Positions 46,045-54,700 of a DNA stretch of 64,000 bases are shown piece by piece. The position numbers and the translations under genes are program-made. The stretch's first letter is position 1. Each line of letters opens with the position of its first letter. Source of the stretch: Arenibacter arenosicollis (GTDB taxonomy: Bacteria; Bacteroidota; Bacteroidia; Flavobacteriales; Flavobacteriaceae); assembly GCF_014397245.1 (NCBI RefSeq), contig NZ_JACLHY010000010.1:62001-126000 (forward strand). The letters run 5' to 3'. The notes beneath the pieces were generated by a model. The model was not told the origin of the DNA. It ran no database searches and saw only the letters and a list, made by a program, of their open reading frames with translations.

Positions 46045-47133
46045 CTAATTTGAAGATTCGGTTTTCAACAAAATAAATTCACTAATATTCACCATGTCAA
46101 TTGCGCCGATCAATTTTTCATTACTTGTCACCGGAAAAAAACTCTTCTTTTCCTTGCCAACAAGTTCCAATACCTTGGTTATTTCTGCAGATTCATCAAT
46201 TACGGTGAAGTTCTTATCCATAATATCCTTAACTAAAATGGAAGGGGTCTTGGCGTGTTTAATGACATCCTTTTGAGTAACTATTCCCTTTATTTCCTTG
46301 TCCAGCGCCACTACAAAATCCTTTTCCGTACTTGACAATAGGATTTCTATAACCTCTTGTACATTATTATCCGGACGCAACACTGTAATATTGGTTAAGG
46401 TAGCCTCCTTTACCACATGCCCCTTTAGCAACGAATTCTGTTTTACCATTCTGTTTTCGCCATACGCGCCAAAAAAGATAAAAAAGGCAATCAATATCAA
46501 AAAAGGATTTACAAAAAAGCCCAAAATAAAAAATACTACAGCTAAGGATTGGCCAATAGCAGCGGCTATATTGGTGGCTTCTACCCTACTTAGCCTAAAA
46601 GCCAATAAAGCCCTAAGAACACGACCTCCATCCATAGGAAACGCTGGAATAAGGTTGAAAAGCACGAGCATAACATTCGCTATAAACAAATAGAAAAGGA
46701 AATTCTGCAAGTTGGGTGCATAAAGCATCTCCTCTACCACCACATTATCAAAATTAAAATAGCTCTTTAGCGGTATCACTAAAGACAATAGTAGGGCAAT
46801 TACAACATTTACGGCAGGTCCGGCAAGGGCCACAAGAAGTTCCTGCCCAGGTTTTTCAGGCATTTTGTCCAAGGTTGCTACGCCCCCTATAGGTAAAAGA
46901 ATAATCCTTTGTGTCTTAATATTAAATTTTCTGGCTGTAAGGGCATGGCCCAGTTCATGTAGCACCACACAAGCCATCAACACCAAAATAAAACCCTGAT
47001 TTACCGCTACCCTTGTAAAATCAGCGCTATTCTGAAATTCAACGAACCCGGCCCAAATCAACAATAAAGCAAAGGTCCAATGTACCTCCAATTGGATTCC
47101 TGCAATTTTTCCCAACCTTAAAAAACCCTTCAT
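46045..47133 (-). CDS. site-2-protease family metalloprotease with CBS pair
   Basis: A 362-residue intramembrane metalloprotease. The zinc motif is H59-E60-x-x-H63 (HELGHAL) and the third ligand is the Asp in IPAFPMDGGRVL; about six membrane helices precede two C-terminal CBS domains (about 225-355), which usually sense adenine nucleotides. I chose the ATG at 47133 (MKGFLRLGKIAGIQL) because the longer frame from 47184 runs into the regulatory palindrome, which predicts a transcript start near 47143. The homologue Rip3 (Rv2625c) belongs to the mycobacterial DosR regulon. The substrate is unknown; an anti-sigma factor or membrane regulator is plausible. Confidence 0.87.
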   Translation of the reverse strand: MKGFLRLGKIAGIQLEVHWTFALLLIWAGFVEFQNSADFTRVAVNQGFILVLMACVVLHELGHALTARKFNIKTQRIILLPIGGVATLDKMPEKPGQELLVALAGPAVNVVIALLLSLVIPLKSYFNFDNVVVEEMLYAPNLQNFLFYLFIANVMLVLFNLIPAFPMDGGRVLRALLAFRLSRVEATNIAAAIGQSLAVVFFILGFFVNPFLILIAFFIFFGAYGENRMVKQNSLLKGHVVKEATLTNITVLRPDNNVQEVIEILLSSTEKDFVVALDKEIKGIVTQKDVIKHAKTPSILVKDIMDKNFTVIDESAEITKVLELVGKEKKSFFPVTSNEKLIGAIDMVNISEFILLKTESSN

Positions 47134-47147
47134 AAGCAATATTTTGT

Positions 47148-47190
47148 CGAAGATATTCGCACAGTGCGACTTTGACAATGACAATTGTCA
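47148..47190 (-). promoter_or_regulatory. Crp/Fnr-type site plus −7 box, site-2 protease gene
   Basis: TGACAATTGTCA at 47179-47190, a perfect palindrome flanked by A and T. The minus-strand box TATCTTCG (47155-47148), one mismatch from TAnnTTTG, starts 29.5 bp from the centre. Predicted start about 10 nt before the ATG at 47133, so nearly leaderless. Confidence 0.72.
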
Positions 47191-47380
47191 TAAGTGGTTA
47201 TATTGCCCTTTTAAATATAAAGTGGCACAAGTTTAAATCATTATAAGTCCGGCAAGGTTAGGGCTGTTGATTAATTGGTCATTAGAGAGATCTACATGAA
47301 TAGCCTTACAATTTTATAACTGTAATCCAACGAGATGGTCTATCATGAAGAGAAGTAGGAAATTCTCTGCCTTTTCCATA

Positions 47381-47932
47381 TCACTTAATACTTAATTTTC
47401 GTATTCGGGCATTGATCGAGGCTATTTCCTCCTTTTGTAATTTCTCAATAAGGTCTTTAAAATCCTTTTCCAATTCAGGGTTTTCCTCTACAATTTCAGA
47501 AATGGCCTGTAATGCGTTCACTCTTACAATTCTACTTTCGGTAGGGTTGCCCGCCCACTGATTTAGTTTGGACAACACAATTTCCAACTCTTGCTCTGTA
47601 AGTGAAAGCCTTGGCACCATTTGGGACAAATGCCATTTAAATTCCTTGTCCTCAGCGCTTTGGAAAAAATCCAATATCTCACTTTTATGACTTTGAAGAT
47701 ATTGGGGCCTCCCAATGGTAATTTTTTCCACGGCATCTGCCGCCCTCATAAGTATTATCCGATCCTTGGAATGAAGAAAACGAAATAGAAGATCGAAGTC
47801 TTGCTGATTCCGAATTAAAGGTATCAGAAACTTTACCCTTCCTATTGATCTAAGATCTCCACCTTCCAAATATTTCTTTATGTTAGCTGTAGTTTCCAAT
47901 TTTCCAAACTTATGAACATAACATTCCACCAT
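47381..47932 (-). CDS. HEAT-repeat-like protein
   Basis: A 183-residue alpha-helical solenoid protein. Repeated helix pairs with small hydrophobic spacing are visible (SIGRVKFLIPLIRNQQDFDL, SKDRIILMRAADAVEKITIG, ESRIVRVNALQAISEIVEE). Such proteins usually act as scaffolds. Its start overlaps the end of the SDR gene by 23 nt, so it is the translationally coupled last gene of the WG-SDR-HEAT operon under the promoter near 49.37 kb. Confidence 0.7.
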   Translation of the reverse strand: MVECYVHKFGKLETTANIKKYLEGGDLRSIGRVKFLIPLIRNQQDFDLLFRFLHSKDRIILMRAADAVEKITIGRPQYLQSHKSEILDFFQSAEDKEFKWHLSQMVPRLSLTEQELEIVLSKLNQWAGNPTESRIVRVNALQAISEIVEENPELEKDFKDLIEKLQKEEIASINARIRKLSIK

Positions 47933-48671
47933 CTACCACATGGATAGTTCCGGTAATATATTTGCTCTGGTCCGAGGCCAGAAAAAGAGCCATCTCAGCA
48001 ATTTCGCTGGATTCCGCATAACGCCCCAAAGGTACGGCCGCCTCAAATCCTTTCATAACCTCATCGGGACTGCTGGGCGACATATCCACTTCTATACGCC
48101 GCATCATATTATTGTTAACCGGGCCCGGATGAATAGTATTTACGCGAATTTTACGCTTTGCATTTTCTTGGGCTGCTACCCTCATTAAACCAACCACGGC
48201 ATGTTTGCTGGCCACATAGGCTCCTAGTCCGGCAAAACCCTTTAAACCCGCAACCGACGAGGTGATTATTACACTACCTCCATCCTTCATTTTTGGGATC
48301 ACATATTTACATCCCAACCAAACCCCTTTTAGGTTTACACCTATAACCTTATCGAAAATCTCGTCCGGATAATCCGTTATTGGCTTTGAAGTACCTTCGA
48401 TCCCAGCATTTGCAAAGAAAATGTCGATCTTTCCATGAACCTCTAGGCAATTTTCCACAAACTTCTCCGTGTCCTTAACTTTTGAAACATCGGCCACACA
48501 ATATGACAGGTTCTTATGATCTAACCCGTAGCTCGCCTTTTCCAGAACTTCCTTACTTATGTCCACGATGACCACCTTGGCACCCTCTTGCAAAAAGAGT
48601 TTGGCTGTGGCCAGTCCTATTCCACCTGCACCTCCAGTAATTACGGCTACTTTATCTTTTAATCCTGACAT
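47910..48671 (-). CDS. short-chain dehydrogenase/reductase (SDR)
   Basis: A 253-residue classical SDR. I use the ATG at 48671 (MSGLKDKVAVITGG), which lies 2 nt after the upstream gene; an in-frame ATG 12 codons earlier would overlap it. Cofactor motif TGGAGGIGLA, NAGIEG, the active-site Ser in IITSSVAG, and Y-x-x-x-K in YVASK are intact. The Asp in KVVIVDISKEVL after beta-strand 2 suggests NAD(H) preference. The alcohol/ketone substrate cannot be assigned. Confidence 0.88.
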   Translation of the reverse strand: MSGLKDKVAVITGGAGGIGLATAKLFLQEGAKVVIVDISKEVLEKASYGLDHKNLSYCVADVSKVKDTEKFVENCLEVHGKIDIFFANAGIEGTSKPITDYPDEIFDKVIGVNLKGVWLGCKYVIPKMKDGGSVIITSSVAGLKGFAGLGAYVASKHAVVGLMRVAAQENAKRKIRVNTIHPGPVNNNMMRRIEVDMSPSSPDEVMKGFEAAVPLGRYAESSEIAEMALFLASDQSKYITGTIHVVDGGMLCS

Positions 48672-48673
48672 TA

Positions 48674-49312
48674 TCACTTGTTTAAAGTTATATTTCTTAA
48701 TTCCCAACCTTGATCCTGAGTATGTACCGCAACAAGACCGTCGGACAATCTCTTTACCCCTATTGTAGGCCTCTGATATCTTTTTTTGGTCATTTGGATA
48801 TTGTACCTTCTATTGAAAAATTCAATGATTTCCCCAGAAGTGTCCAGCATAACATCGTGAAATTTAAATTCGTAAATATTCAGATTGAATTCGTTTTTGC
48901 CTTTCATGGCCTTCTCAAATAGAACAGCTGTGGTATAGCCATCCTTAAAGGGATACACATTTAATAGTTCAGGTTCAATGACTACATTTCCTTTTGTATC
49001 GATAAATCCAAAAACGGGAACATCCTCCTCGACATTTTTGGTAATCAAACACCTGCCCTCATTGAACATTGGCCATCGGACCCCAGAAATATCATCTTTT
49101 GAAGTATCGGCATCCTTGTTCCAATAGATATCGTTCCGAAAATTGATGACCATAGTCCCCTCTTCATTAATAAATCCCCATTGATCTCCTTGTCGAACAG
49201 CCGCCAAACCTTCACTAAAGGGAGCAATTTCATCAATATTTTTGACTGATTGGGAAGACATAATATTGAAAAGCATTAGCATTGCACATGCCGTAATAAA
49301 ATATATTTTCAT
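48674..49312 (-). CDS. secreted WG-repeat protein
   Basis: A 212-residue protein with a signal peptide (MKIYFITACAMLMLFNIMSS) and at least two WG/KWG-type repeats (PFSEGLAAVRQGDQWGFINE and VPVFGFIDTKGNVVIEPELL), which build beta-propeller-like surfaces. Biochemical role unknown. First gene of an operon with an SDR (2-bp gap) and a HEAT-like protein. The regulon-type promoter is 17 nt upstream of the start codon. Confidence 0.75.
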   Translation of the reverse strand: MKIYFITACAMLMLFNIMSSQSVKNIDEIAPFSEGLAAVRQGDQWGFINEEGTMVINFRNDIYWNKDADTSKDDISGVRWPMFNEGRCLITKNVEEDVPVFGFIDTKGNVVIEPELLNVYPFKDGYTTAVLFEKAMKGKNEFNLNIYEFKFHDVMLDTSGEIIEFFNRRYNIQMTKKRYQRPTIGVKRLSDGLVAVHTQDQGWELRNITLNK

Positions 49313-49734
<422 letters not shown>

Positions 49735-50559
49735 ATGAAGCACATATTGGTCCCTGTAGATTTTTCCAAACATTCCGCCTATGCGTTGGAGGTTGCTGCA
49801 GGCATTACAAGGCAGCAGAAGGCCGATATTACAGTTATTCATATGATTGGAATTTCGGAGGCGGTTATTGCCGAAGAGGAATTTTTAGAGTATGAGGAGG
49901 CCAAATACTTTATGGGACTAGCCAAGCAAAGATTTAAAAGTTTCTTGGACAAGCCTTATTTAAAGGGTATTGTGATACATAAAATAGTGCAGAACTATAA
50001 GGTATTTAGTGAACTTAATCATGTAGCCAAGGAACAAAATATAGATTTAATTGTAATGGGCTCCCACGGTAGCACAGGTTTCAACGAGATTTTTATAGGT
50101 TCCAATGCAGAAAAGGTTGTGCGTACTTCCGATGTCCCCGTTTTGATTATTAAGCAGCAAAATTCAGATTTTAGAATTAAGAACATCCTTTTTGGATGTA
50201 GTTTTTCGGAGGATATGGTTTTGGCCTATAGAAAGGTTAAGTCCATGGCTCAAAAATTTTCCGCCAAACTTAAATTGGTATACATCAACACCCCTTTTGA
50301 GGATTTCTTAAGTACCCCGGAAGCCGAGAAACGTATAGCAGATTTTATGTCGAAGGCCCAGGAGACCAACTATAAAGTGGAAATTTACAACGATTATACT
50401 GTGGAAAACGGTTTGCTAAATTTCACCAAGACGGAAAAATTTGATTTATTGGCCCTACCTACACATGGCAGAAAAGGTCTTGCACATTTCCTACTCGGAA
50501 GTATTGGCGAGGATATTGCCAACCATGCCAAGTTACCTGTGATGACGCTTAAGATCTGA
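49735..50559 (+). CDS. universal stress protein, two Usp domains, repeat-controlled leader
   Basis: A 274-residue tandem Usp. The ATG at 49735 gives the usual start MKHILVPVDFSKHSAYALEV; an in-frame ATG at 49684, just after the TAG tract, would add 17 basic residues. The N-terminal domain carries the ATP-binding motif GSHGSTGFNEIFIGS. The C-terminal domain keeps most of it (THGRKGLAHFLLGS) with the first Gly replaced by Pro, so it is less degenerate than the C-terminal domains of the Usp array at 53.8-62.2 kb. Confidence 0.9.
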   Translation: MKHILVPVDFSKHSAYALEVAAGITRQQKADITVIHMIGISEAVIAEEEFLEYEEAKYFMGLAKQRFKSFLDKPYLKGIVIHKIVQNYKVFSELNHVAKEQNIDLIVMGSHGSTGFNEIFIGSNAEKVVRTSDVPVLIIKQQNSDFRIKNILFGCSFSEDMVLAYRKVKSMAQKFSAKLKLVYINTPFEDFLSTPEAEKRIADFMSKAQETNYKVEIYNDYTVENGLLNFTKTEKFDLLALPTHGRKGLAHFLLGSIGEDIANHAKLPVMTLKI

Positions 50560-50596
50560 TTATATATGGGAATTGCCTTCCAGTAACCCAGTATTG

Positions 50597-50998
50597 TTAC
50601 TTTAGTAATATTTCCAATTTTCCCAACAGTACCAATTCCGCTTTATTTTTTCCAGCAAAACTATTGGAAATGGCGTTGGCCGTATCCATAATCAACACCT
50701 TAATGAATGGGCTAAATATGCTGGCATTGTCCTTATAAAACTCCCTAAATTCCTCGAAGCATTCATCCCCATCCCTTTCATTGTCCACTAACCAATCGAA
50801 CACCGATTCTATCTGAAAGGCGGCATCGGTACCGTATTCATCCTCCAATTCATCTACCTCCAACCAATATTTTCGAATAAAGGCCCTTAACTTGTCAATT
50901 TCCTGCCTATGTATACGTGTGTCTGCCATTGCTACAGCGTAGAACAACTTTCCTAAATTCTCATAGAACTTCTTACCAACTTTCTTTATATTTTCCAT
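50597..50998 (-). CDS. TerB-like protein
   Basis: A 133-residue helical soluble protein. GKLFYAVAMADTRIHRQEID, followed by KLRAFIRKYW, matches the first helices of TerB/tellurite-resistance-type domains, which bind metal through acidic residues and occur in envelope-stress contexts. The remainder is acidic (DWLVDNERDGDECFEEFREF). It is divergent from the second histidine kinase. The site at 51055-51066 has a −7 box facing this gene at the standard spacing, with a 21-nt leader. Confidence 0.65.
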   Translation of the reverse strand: MENIKKVGKKFYENLGKLFYAVAMADTRIHRQEIDKLRAFIRKYWLEVDELEDEYGTDAAFQIESVFDWLVDNERDGDECFEEFREFYKDNASIFSPFIKVLIMDTANAISNSFAGKNKAELVLLGKLEILLK

Positions 50999-51023
50999 TT
51001 TTAAATGATTGAAGTGAATAATT

Positions 51024-51066
51024 TAAAAATAGAGAATGACGTAGTTATTTTCTATGACAATAATCA
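51024..51066 (-). promoter_or_regulatory. Crp/Fnr-type site plus −7 box, TerB-like gene
   Basis: TGACAATAATCA at 51055-51066. The minus-strand box TATTTTTA (51031-51024), one mismatch from TAnnTTTG, begins 29.5 bp from the centre. On the plus strand a full box TATCTTTG (51079-51086) lies 18.5 bp from the centre and predicts a transcript starting at the kinase ATG itself, so the same site could hinder that promoter. Confidence 0.62.
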
Positions 51067-51090
51067 GTTTTAAAATTTTATCTTTGGATA

Positions 51091-52602
51091 ATGCAGGCCT
51101 TTCAAAAAAACAGTGAAATATTCAATCTTCTTTCTGAAGGTGTATCCGAAGGGATTATAGTTGTTAACACCGAACAGCTAATAGTCGCTACCAATTCCTC
51201 GGCGGGGCGAATGTTTGGTTACAAAAAGGGTGAACTTCTGGGAAAACCTTTGGAGACCCTGATACCGCGAAGGTACCATCATAACCACGGTCAAAACGTG
51301 GAACACTTTATTGAAAAAAGCGAACGACGGCAAATGGGCCAGGGAAGGGACCTACATGGAGTACGTAAAAATGGAGATGAATTTCCGGTCGAAGCAGGGC
51401 TTAATCCCTTTAAACTATATGACGAGACCTATGTTATGGCCCTTGTTATTGATATTACGGAACGTAAGATCAAGGAAAAGGAACTTAGCCATTGGGCCAG
51501 GATATTTGATGAATCACTGAATGAAATCTACGTGTTCCATGCTATCTCATTACATTTTTTAAATGTCAACAAGGAAGCTCAGCGGAATATGGGCTATGAC
51601 CTAGAGGAATTTAAGGCCCTGACTCCATTGGACATTAAACCCAATATGGATCCACCGCAATTTAAGCTTCTTATAGACCCGTTGTTGAGGGGAGAAAGGG
51701 ATAAGGTTAAGTTTGAAACCGACCACAAAAGAAAGGACGGATCTATTTATCCCGTAGAGGTGCATATTCAACTATCAATTCTTGGAGAAGAGCAGGTTTT
51801 TGTTGCCATAATACTCGATATAACAGAACGAAAAAATTACACGGAAAAACTAGAGAAAAAGGTTCAGGAACGTACCAAACAACTCACGGAAGCCCTCGCC
51901 AAGGAGAAAGAACTGAACGAATTAAAAACACGTTTTCTGTCCTTGGTTTCCCATGAATTTAAGACCCCTTTGAGCAGTATTCTGACCTCTATAACTTTAT
52001 TGGCCAAATACACTGAGGGCCACCAACAGGAAAAACGGGACAAACATGTAGATACTATAAAGAACAAAGTGCGGTACTTGGATACCATTCTAACCGATTT
52101 TCTTTCGGTAGAGCGTTTGGATTCCGGAAAGGTAAATTATAACATCGAGGACTTCCCTCTAAGCAAAGTTATAAACGAAGTGGTTTACGGGGCCAATATG
52201 CTGCTTAAATCGGGACAGCAAATCACATACCCCGAGAATATAGATGATATTTTCATCAGATTTGATGAAAGAACCTTGGAACTCGCCTTGTCCAACCTAA
52301 TTCACAACGCCATAAAATATTCCCCAGAGGACACGACCATTGATCTGGTGGTGAGCAATGGAGCCGGTAATATACTAATACAGGTCGTTGATCGTGGTAT
52401 TGGGATTCCTATCAAAGAACAAAAATATATTTTCAATCGTTATTTTAGGGCAGAAAATGCCTTGTTGAACCAAGGTACTGGCATTGGCCTTAACATTGCC
52501 AAACAACATTTGGAGAATCTTGGCTCTACCATTGAATTTAGCAGTGAAGAAAACAAAGGATCTATTTTTACAATAGTTATCCCCCTGGAAAACATAAATT
52601 AA
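51091..52602 (+). CDS. two-PAS sensor histidine kinase
   Basis: A 503-residue cytoplasmic-type kinase. PAS1 (about 10-125) has LETLIPRRYHHNHGQNVEHF and QMGQGRDLHGVRKNGDEFPV; His66 and Arg86 occupy positions resembling the heme-ligand His and distal Arg of rhizobial FixL, with the same 20-residue spacing. PAS2 spans about 135-250. After a coiled coil, HisKA has H288 in SHEFKTPLSSIL, and the HATPase domain has LIHNAIKYS, DRGIGIP and GTGIGLNIA. The Crp-type regulator gene follows after 7 nt. The heme assignment is a hypothesis: many PAS domains of this sequence type have no known cofactor. Confidence 0.88.
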   Translation: MQAFQKNSEIFNLLSEGVSEGIIVVNTEQLIVATNSSAGRMFGYKKGELLGKPLETLIPRRYHHNHGQNVEHFIEKSERRQMGQGRDLHGVRKNGDEFPVEAGLNPFKLYDETYVMALVIDITERKIKEKELSHWARIFDESLNEIYVFHAISLHFLNVNKEAQRNMGYDLEEFKALTPLDIKPNMDPPQFKLLIDPLLRGERDKVKFETDHKRKDGSIYPVEVHIQLSILGEEQVFVAIILDITERKNYTEKLEKKVQERTKQLTEALAKEKELNELKTRFLSLVSHEFKTPLSSILTSITLLAKYTEGHQQEKRDKHVDTIKNKVRYLDTILTDFLSVERLDSGKVNYNIEDFPLSKVINEVVYGANMLLKSGQQITYPENIDDIFIRFDERTLELALSNLIHNAIKYSPEDTTIDLVVSNGAGNILIQVVDRGIGIPIKEQKYIFNRYFRAENALLNQGTGIGLNIAKQHLENLGSTIEFSSEENKGSIFTIVIPLENIN

Positions 52603-52609
52603 GAGAACA

Positions 52610-53662
52610 ATGAAGACTATTTTATTGATCGAGGACGATAGGGCCTTACGCGAGAACACCGAAGAGCTATTGGAACTTTCAGGTTATTCCGTGACAACGG
52701 CACCTAACGGAAAAGTTGGCATTATAATGGCCAAGGAAATAATACCGGATATCATTGTCTGTGATATTATGATGCCAGAGTTGGATGGTTATGGGGTCTT
52801 AAAAGATCTGTCCTCCGATGAAAAGACTAGGCTAATTCCCTTTATATTTCTGTCTGCCAAAACGGAACACAAAGAAATACGAAAAGGAATGGATCTGGGT
52901 GCGGACGACTACCTTACCAAACCTTTTGAAGAAGAGGATTTAATAAGCGCCATTGAAAGCCGTTTGGCGAAAGTGGAGCTTCTGGGGAGGATGTCGCAAG
53001 AGGGCGCATTAAATCCACTGGCCACTGACAACCAAATACGCACTTTAAACGAGTTGAAGAACTTTTTTGACGATAACGGTGAACCTGTAAATATTGCGCA
53101 GGGTGGCACCATATATCAAGAAGGTTCATATAGCCATAAAATATACCTTATTTTAAAAGGAGTGGTAAAATGCCATACCATGGACGAGGATGGGAAGGAA
53201 TTGATCACCTCGCTTTACAGGGCGGACGACTTTTTGGGATTTACATCTTTTCTAGATAATGTTCCGTATCAGGAATCGGCAACGGCCATTGAAAATGTGG
53301 AACTGGCTGGTATTTCCAAAGAAAATTTAAAGCAGGTGTTGGAAAAGAATCACAACATATCCATGGAACTAATGGAACTTCTTACTGGAAATATAAAGGA
53401 TATTAAACAGCAATTGCTACAAATGGCCTATAGTTCGGTTCGTAAGAAAACGGCTCAAACCTTATTGCAATTTGCGGAAATCATGAACAATAAAACTGAG
53501 GATCCCATCAAAATTTCCCGAAATGATCTTGCCAGTGTAGCCGGTATTGCTACGGAAAGCCTAATACGTACACTCTCCGGGTTTAAAAAGGAAGGTTTGA
53601 TCGACATTGAGGGCAGAAATATACGAATCAAGGAATTAAAGGCCTTGCAGTTTATCAATTAG
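52610..53662 (+). CDS. second response regulator with Crp/Fnr-type output
   Basis: A 350-residue paralogue of the regulator at 31426-32493. Receiver with LLIEDDRALR, phosphoacceptor D52 in IVCDIMMPELDGYG, and LSAKTEH plus LTKPFEE. The cNBD-like barrel (YQEGSYSHKIYLILKGVVKC) again lacks the cAMP phosphate-binding Arg (QESATAI). In the HTH, IATESLIRTLSGF places Glu316 and Arg320 exactly where the paralogue has Glu318 and Arg322, with Ile before Arg in both, so the two should recognise the same half-site. No Fnr-type cysteine cluster is present. It ends the kinase/regulator operon, 107 bp before the Usp array. Confidence 0.9.
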   Translation: MKTILLIEDDRALRENTEELLELSGYSVTTAPNGKVGIIMAKEIIPDIIVCDIMMPELDGYGVLKDLSSDEKTRLIPFIFLSAKTEHKEIRKGMDLGADDYLTKPFEEEDLISAIESRLAKVELLGRMSQEGALNPLATDNQIRTLNELKNFFDDNGEPVNIAQGGTIYQEGSYSHKIYLILKGVVKCHTMDEDGKELITSLYRADDFLGFTSFLDNVPYQESATAIENVELAGISKENLKQVLEKNHNISMELMELLTGNIKDIKQQLLQMAYSSVRKKTAQTLLQFAEIMNNKTEDPIKISRNDLASVAGIATESLIRTLSGFKKEGLIDIEGRNIRIKELKALQFIN

Positions 53663-53703
53663 AATAATTTTTTGAATCCTTGAGGTATCTTTTTTACTCA
53701 AGA

Positions 53704-53746
53704 TGACCAATATCATATTACAACTTTGGCCATAACCGTAATTTTG
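53704..53746 (+). promoter_or_regulatory. Crp/Fnr-type site plus −7 box, Usp array gene 1
   Basis: TGACCAATATCA at 53704-53715 and full-consensus TAATTTTG at 53739-53746, 29.5 bp from the centre. Predicted start near 53751, leader about 19 nt. The 12-bp core is identical to those at 13368 and 49520. Confidence 0.8.
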
Positions 53747-53769
53747 TGGCATCGTTGATAATCGAATGA

Positions 53770-54624
53770 ATGAAAAATATACTGTTCCCCACGGACTTTT
53801 CCAATAATTCTTGGACCGCAATTGAATATGCCATTGAGCTTTTCAAGAGCGTTCCCTGTAATTTTTATGTACTCCATGTAGGCCGTTTAAGCCAATCCGG
53901 TGTGCAGAGCAATTCGTTCATCATGCCTTCCAAAACTGACAATGAATCCCTCAAGGATAATCTAACTGACATTTTTGCCCGTATCCAAAACATTACCGAC
54001 AGCAAAAATCATCATTTTATTGCACTTCAAGATTATGGAAACCTTGTAGATATTATTCGCAAGACCGTATTGGATAAAAAGGTAGATCTTATTGTCATGG
54101 GAACCAAAGGGTCTTCAGGTTTAAAAGAAACCATTTTAGGTAGCAATACCGGAAATGTCATGACTAAAGTACACTGCAATCTATTGGTTATACCTGAAAA
54201 GGCAGAACCATCCTTACCAAAGAAAATTGCCTTTCCTACAGATTATAATATTTTCTATTCGCACTCCATATTGGAAGCCATTTCAAAAATGCTCCGTACC
54301 TCCAAGGCCAACTTAAAGGTGGTAAATGTCACCAAACCCAATGTGAAATTTAATCTGGCCCAAAATGAGAACATGGTTTATTTACAGGACTATTTACTGG
54401 AACTACATGACAAATCGTATAGTATTCACAACTTAGAGGACAATAGGGCAAAAAATGCCATCGAGAGATTCGTAATCCATAAAAAAATAGATATGGTAAT
54501 CATGGTAGCCAAGAACCTCAATTTTCTACAACAACTGTTTCTTGACAATACCATTAAAAAAATTAGTTTTCAAACCAGAGTACCGTTGCTGGTATTGCAC
54601 GAGCAGCCTACGTATACATCTTGA
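53770..54624 (+). CDS. universal stress protein (array member 1)
   Basis: A 284-residue tandem-domain Usp. The N-terminal domain starts NILFPTDFSNNSWTAIEYAI and has the ATP-binding motif GTKGSSGLKETILGS. The C-terminal domain has lost the Gly motif and instead carries AKNLNFLQQLF before a final beta-strand (RVPLLVLHE). Monocistronic by spacing, with its own promoter; the next gene has another. First of nine Usp genes in tandem. Confidence 0.9.
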   Translation: MKNILFPTDFSNNSWTAIEYAIELFKSVPCNFYVLHVGRLSQSGVQSNSFIMPSKTDNESLKDNLTDIFARIQNITDSKNHHFIALQDYGNLVDIIRKTVLDKKVDLIVMGTKGSSGLKETILGSNTGNVMTKVHCNLLVIPEKAEPSLPKKIAFPTDYNIFYSHSILEAISKMLRTSKANLKVVNVTKPNVKFNLAQNENMVYLQDYLLELHDKSYSIHNLEDNRAKNAIERFVIHKKIDMVIMVAKNLNFLQQLFLDNTIKKISFQTRVPLLVLHEQPTYTS

Positions 54625-54635
54625 TCAATAGCTAC

Positions 54636-54678
54636 TGATAAATATCATAGGTTTTATATGCCGCAACCAATAAATTTG
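54636..54678 (+). promoter_or_regulatory. Crp/Fnr-type site plus −7 box, Usp array genes 2-5
   Basis: TGATAAATATCA at 54636-54647 and full-consensus TAAATTTG at 54671-54678, 29.5 bp from the centre. Predicted start near 54683, 18 nt before the ATG. It probably drives four closely spaced usp genes. Confidence 0.78.
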
Positions 54679-54700
54679 GTAGGTATACAAAAGAAAACCT

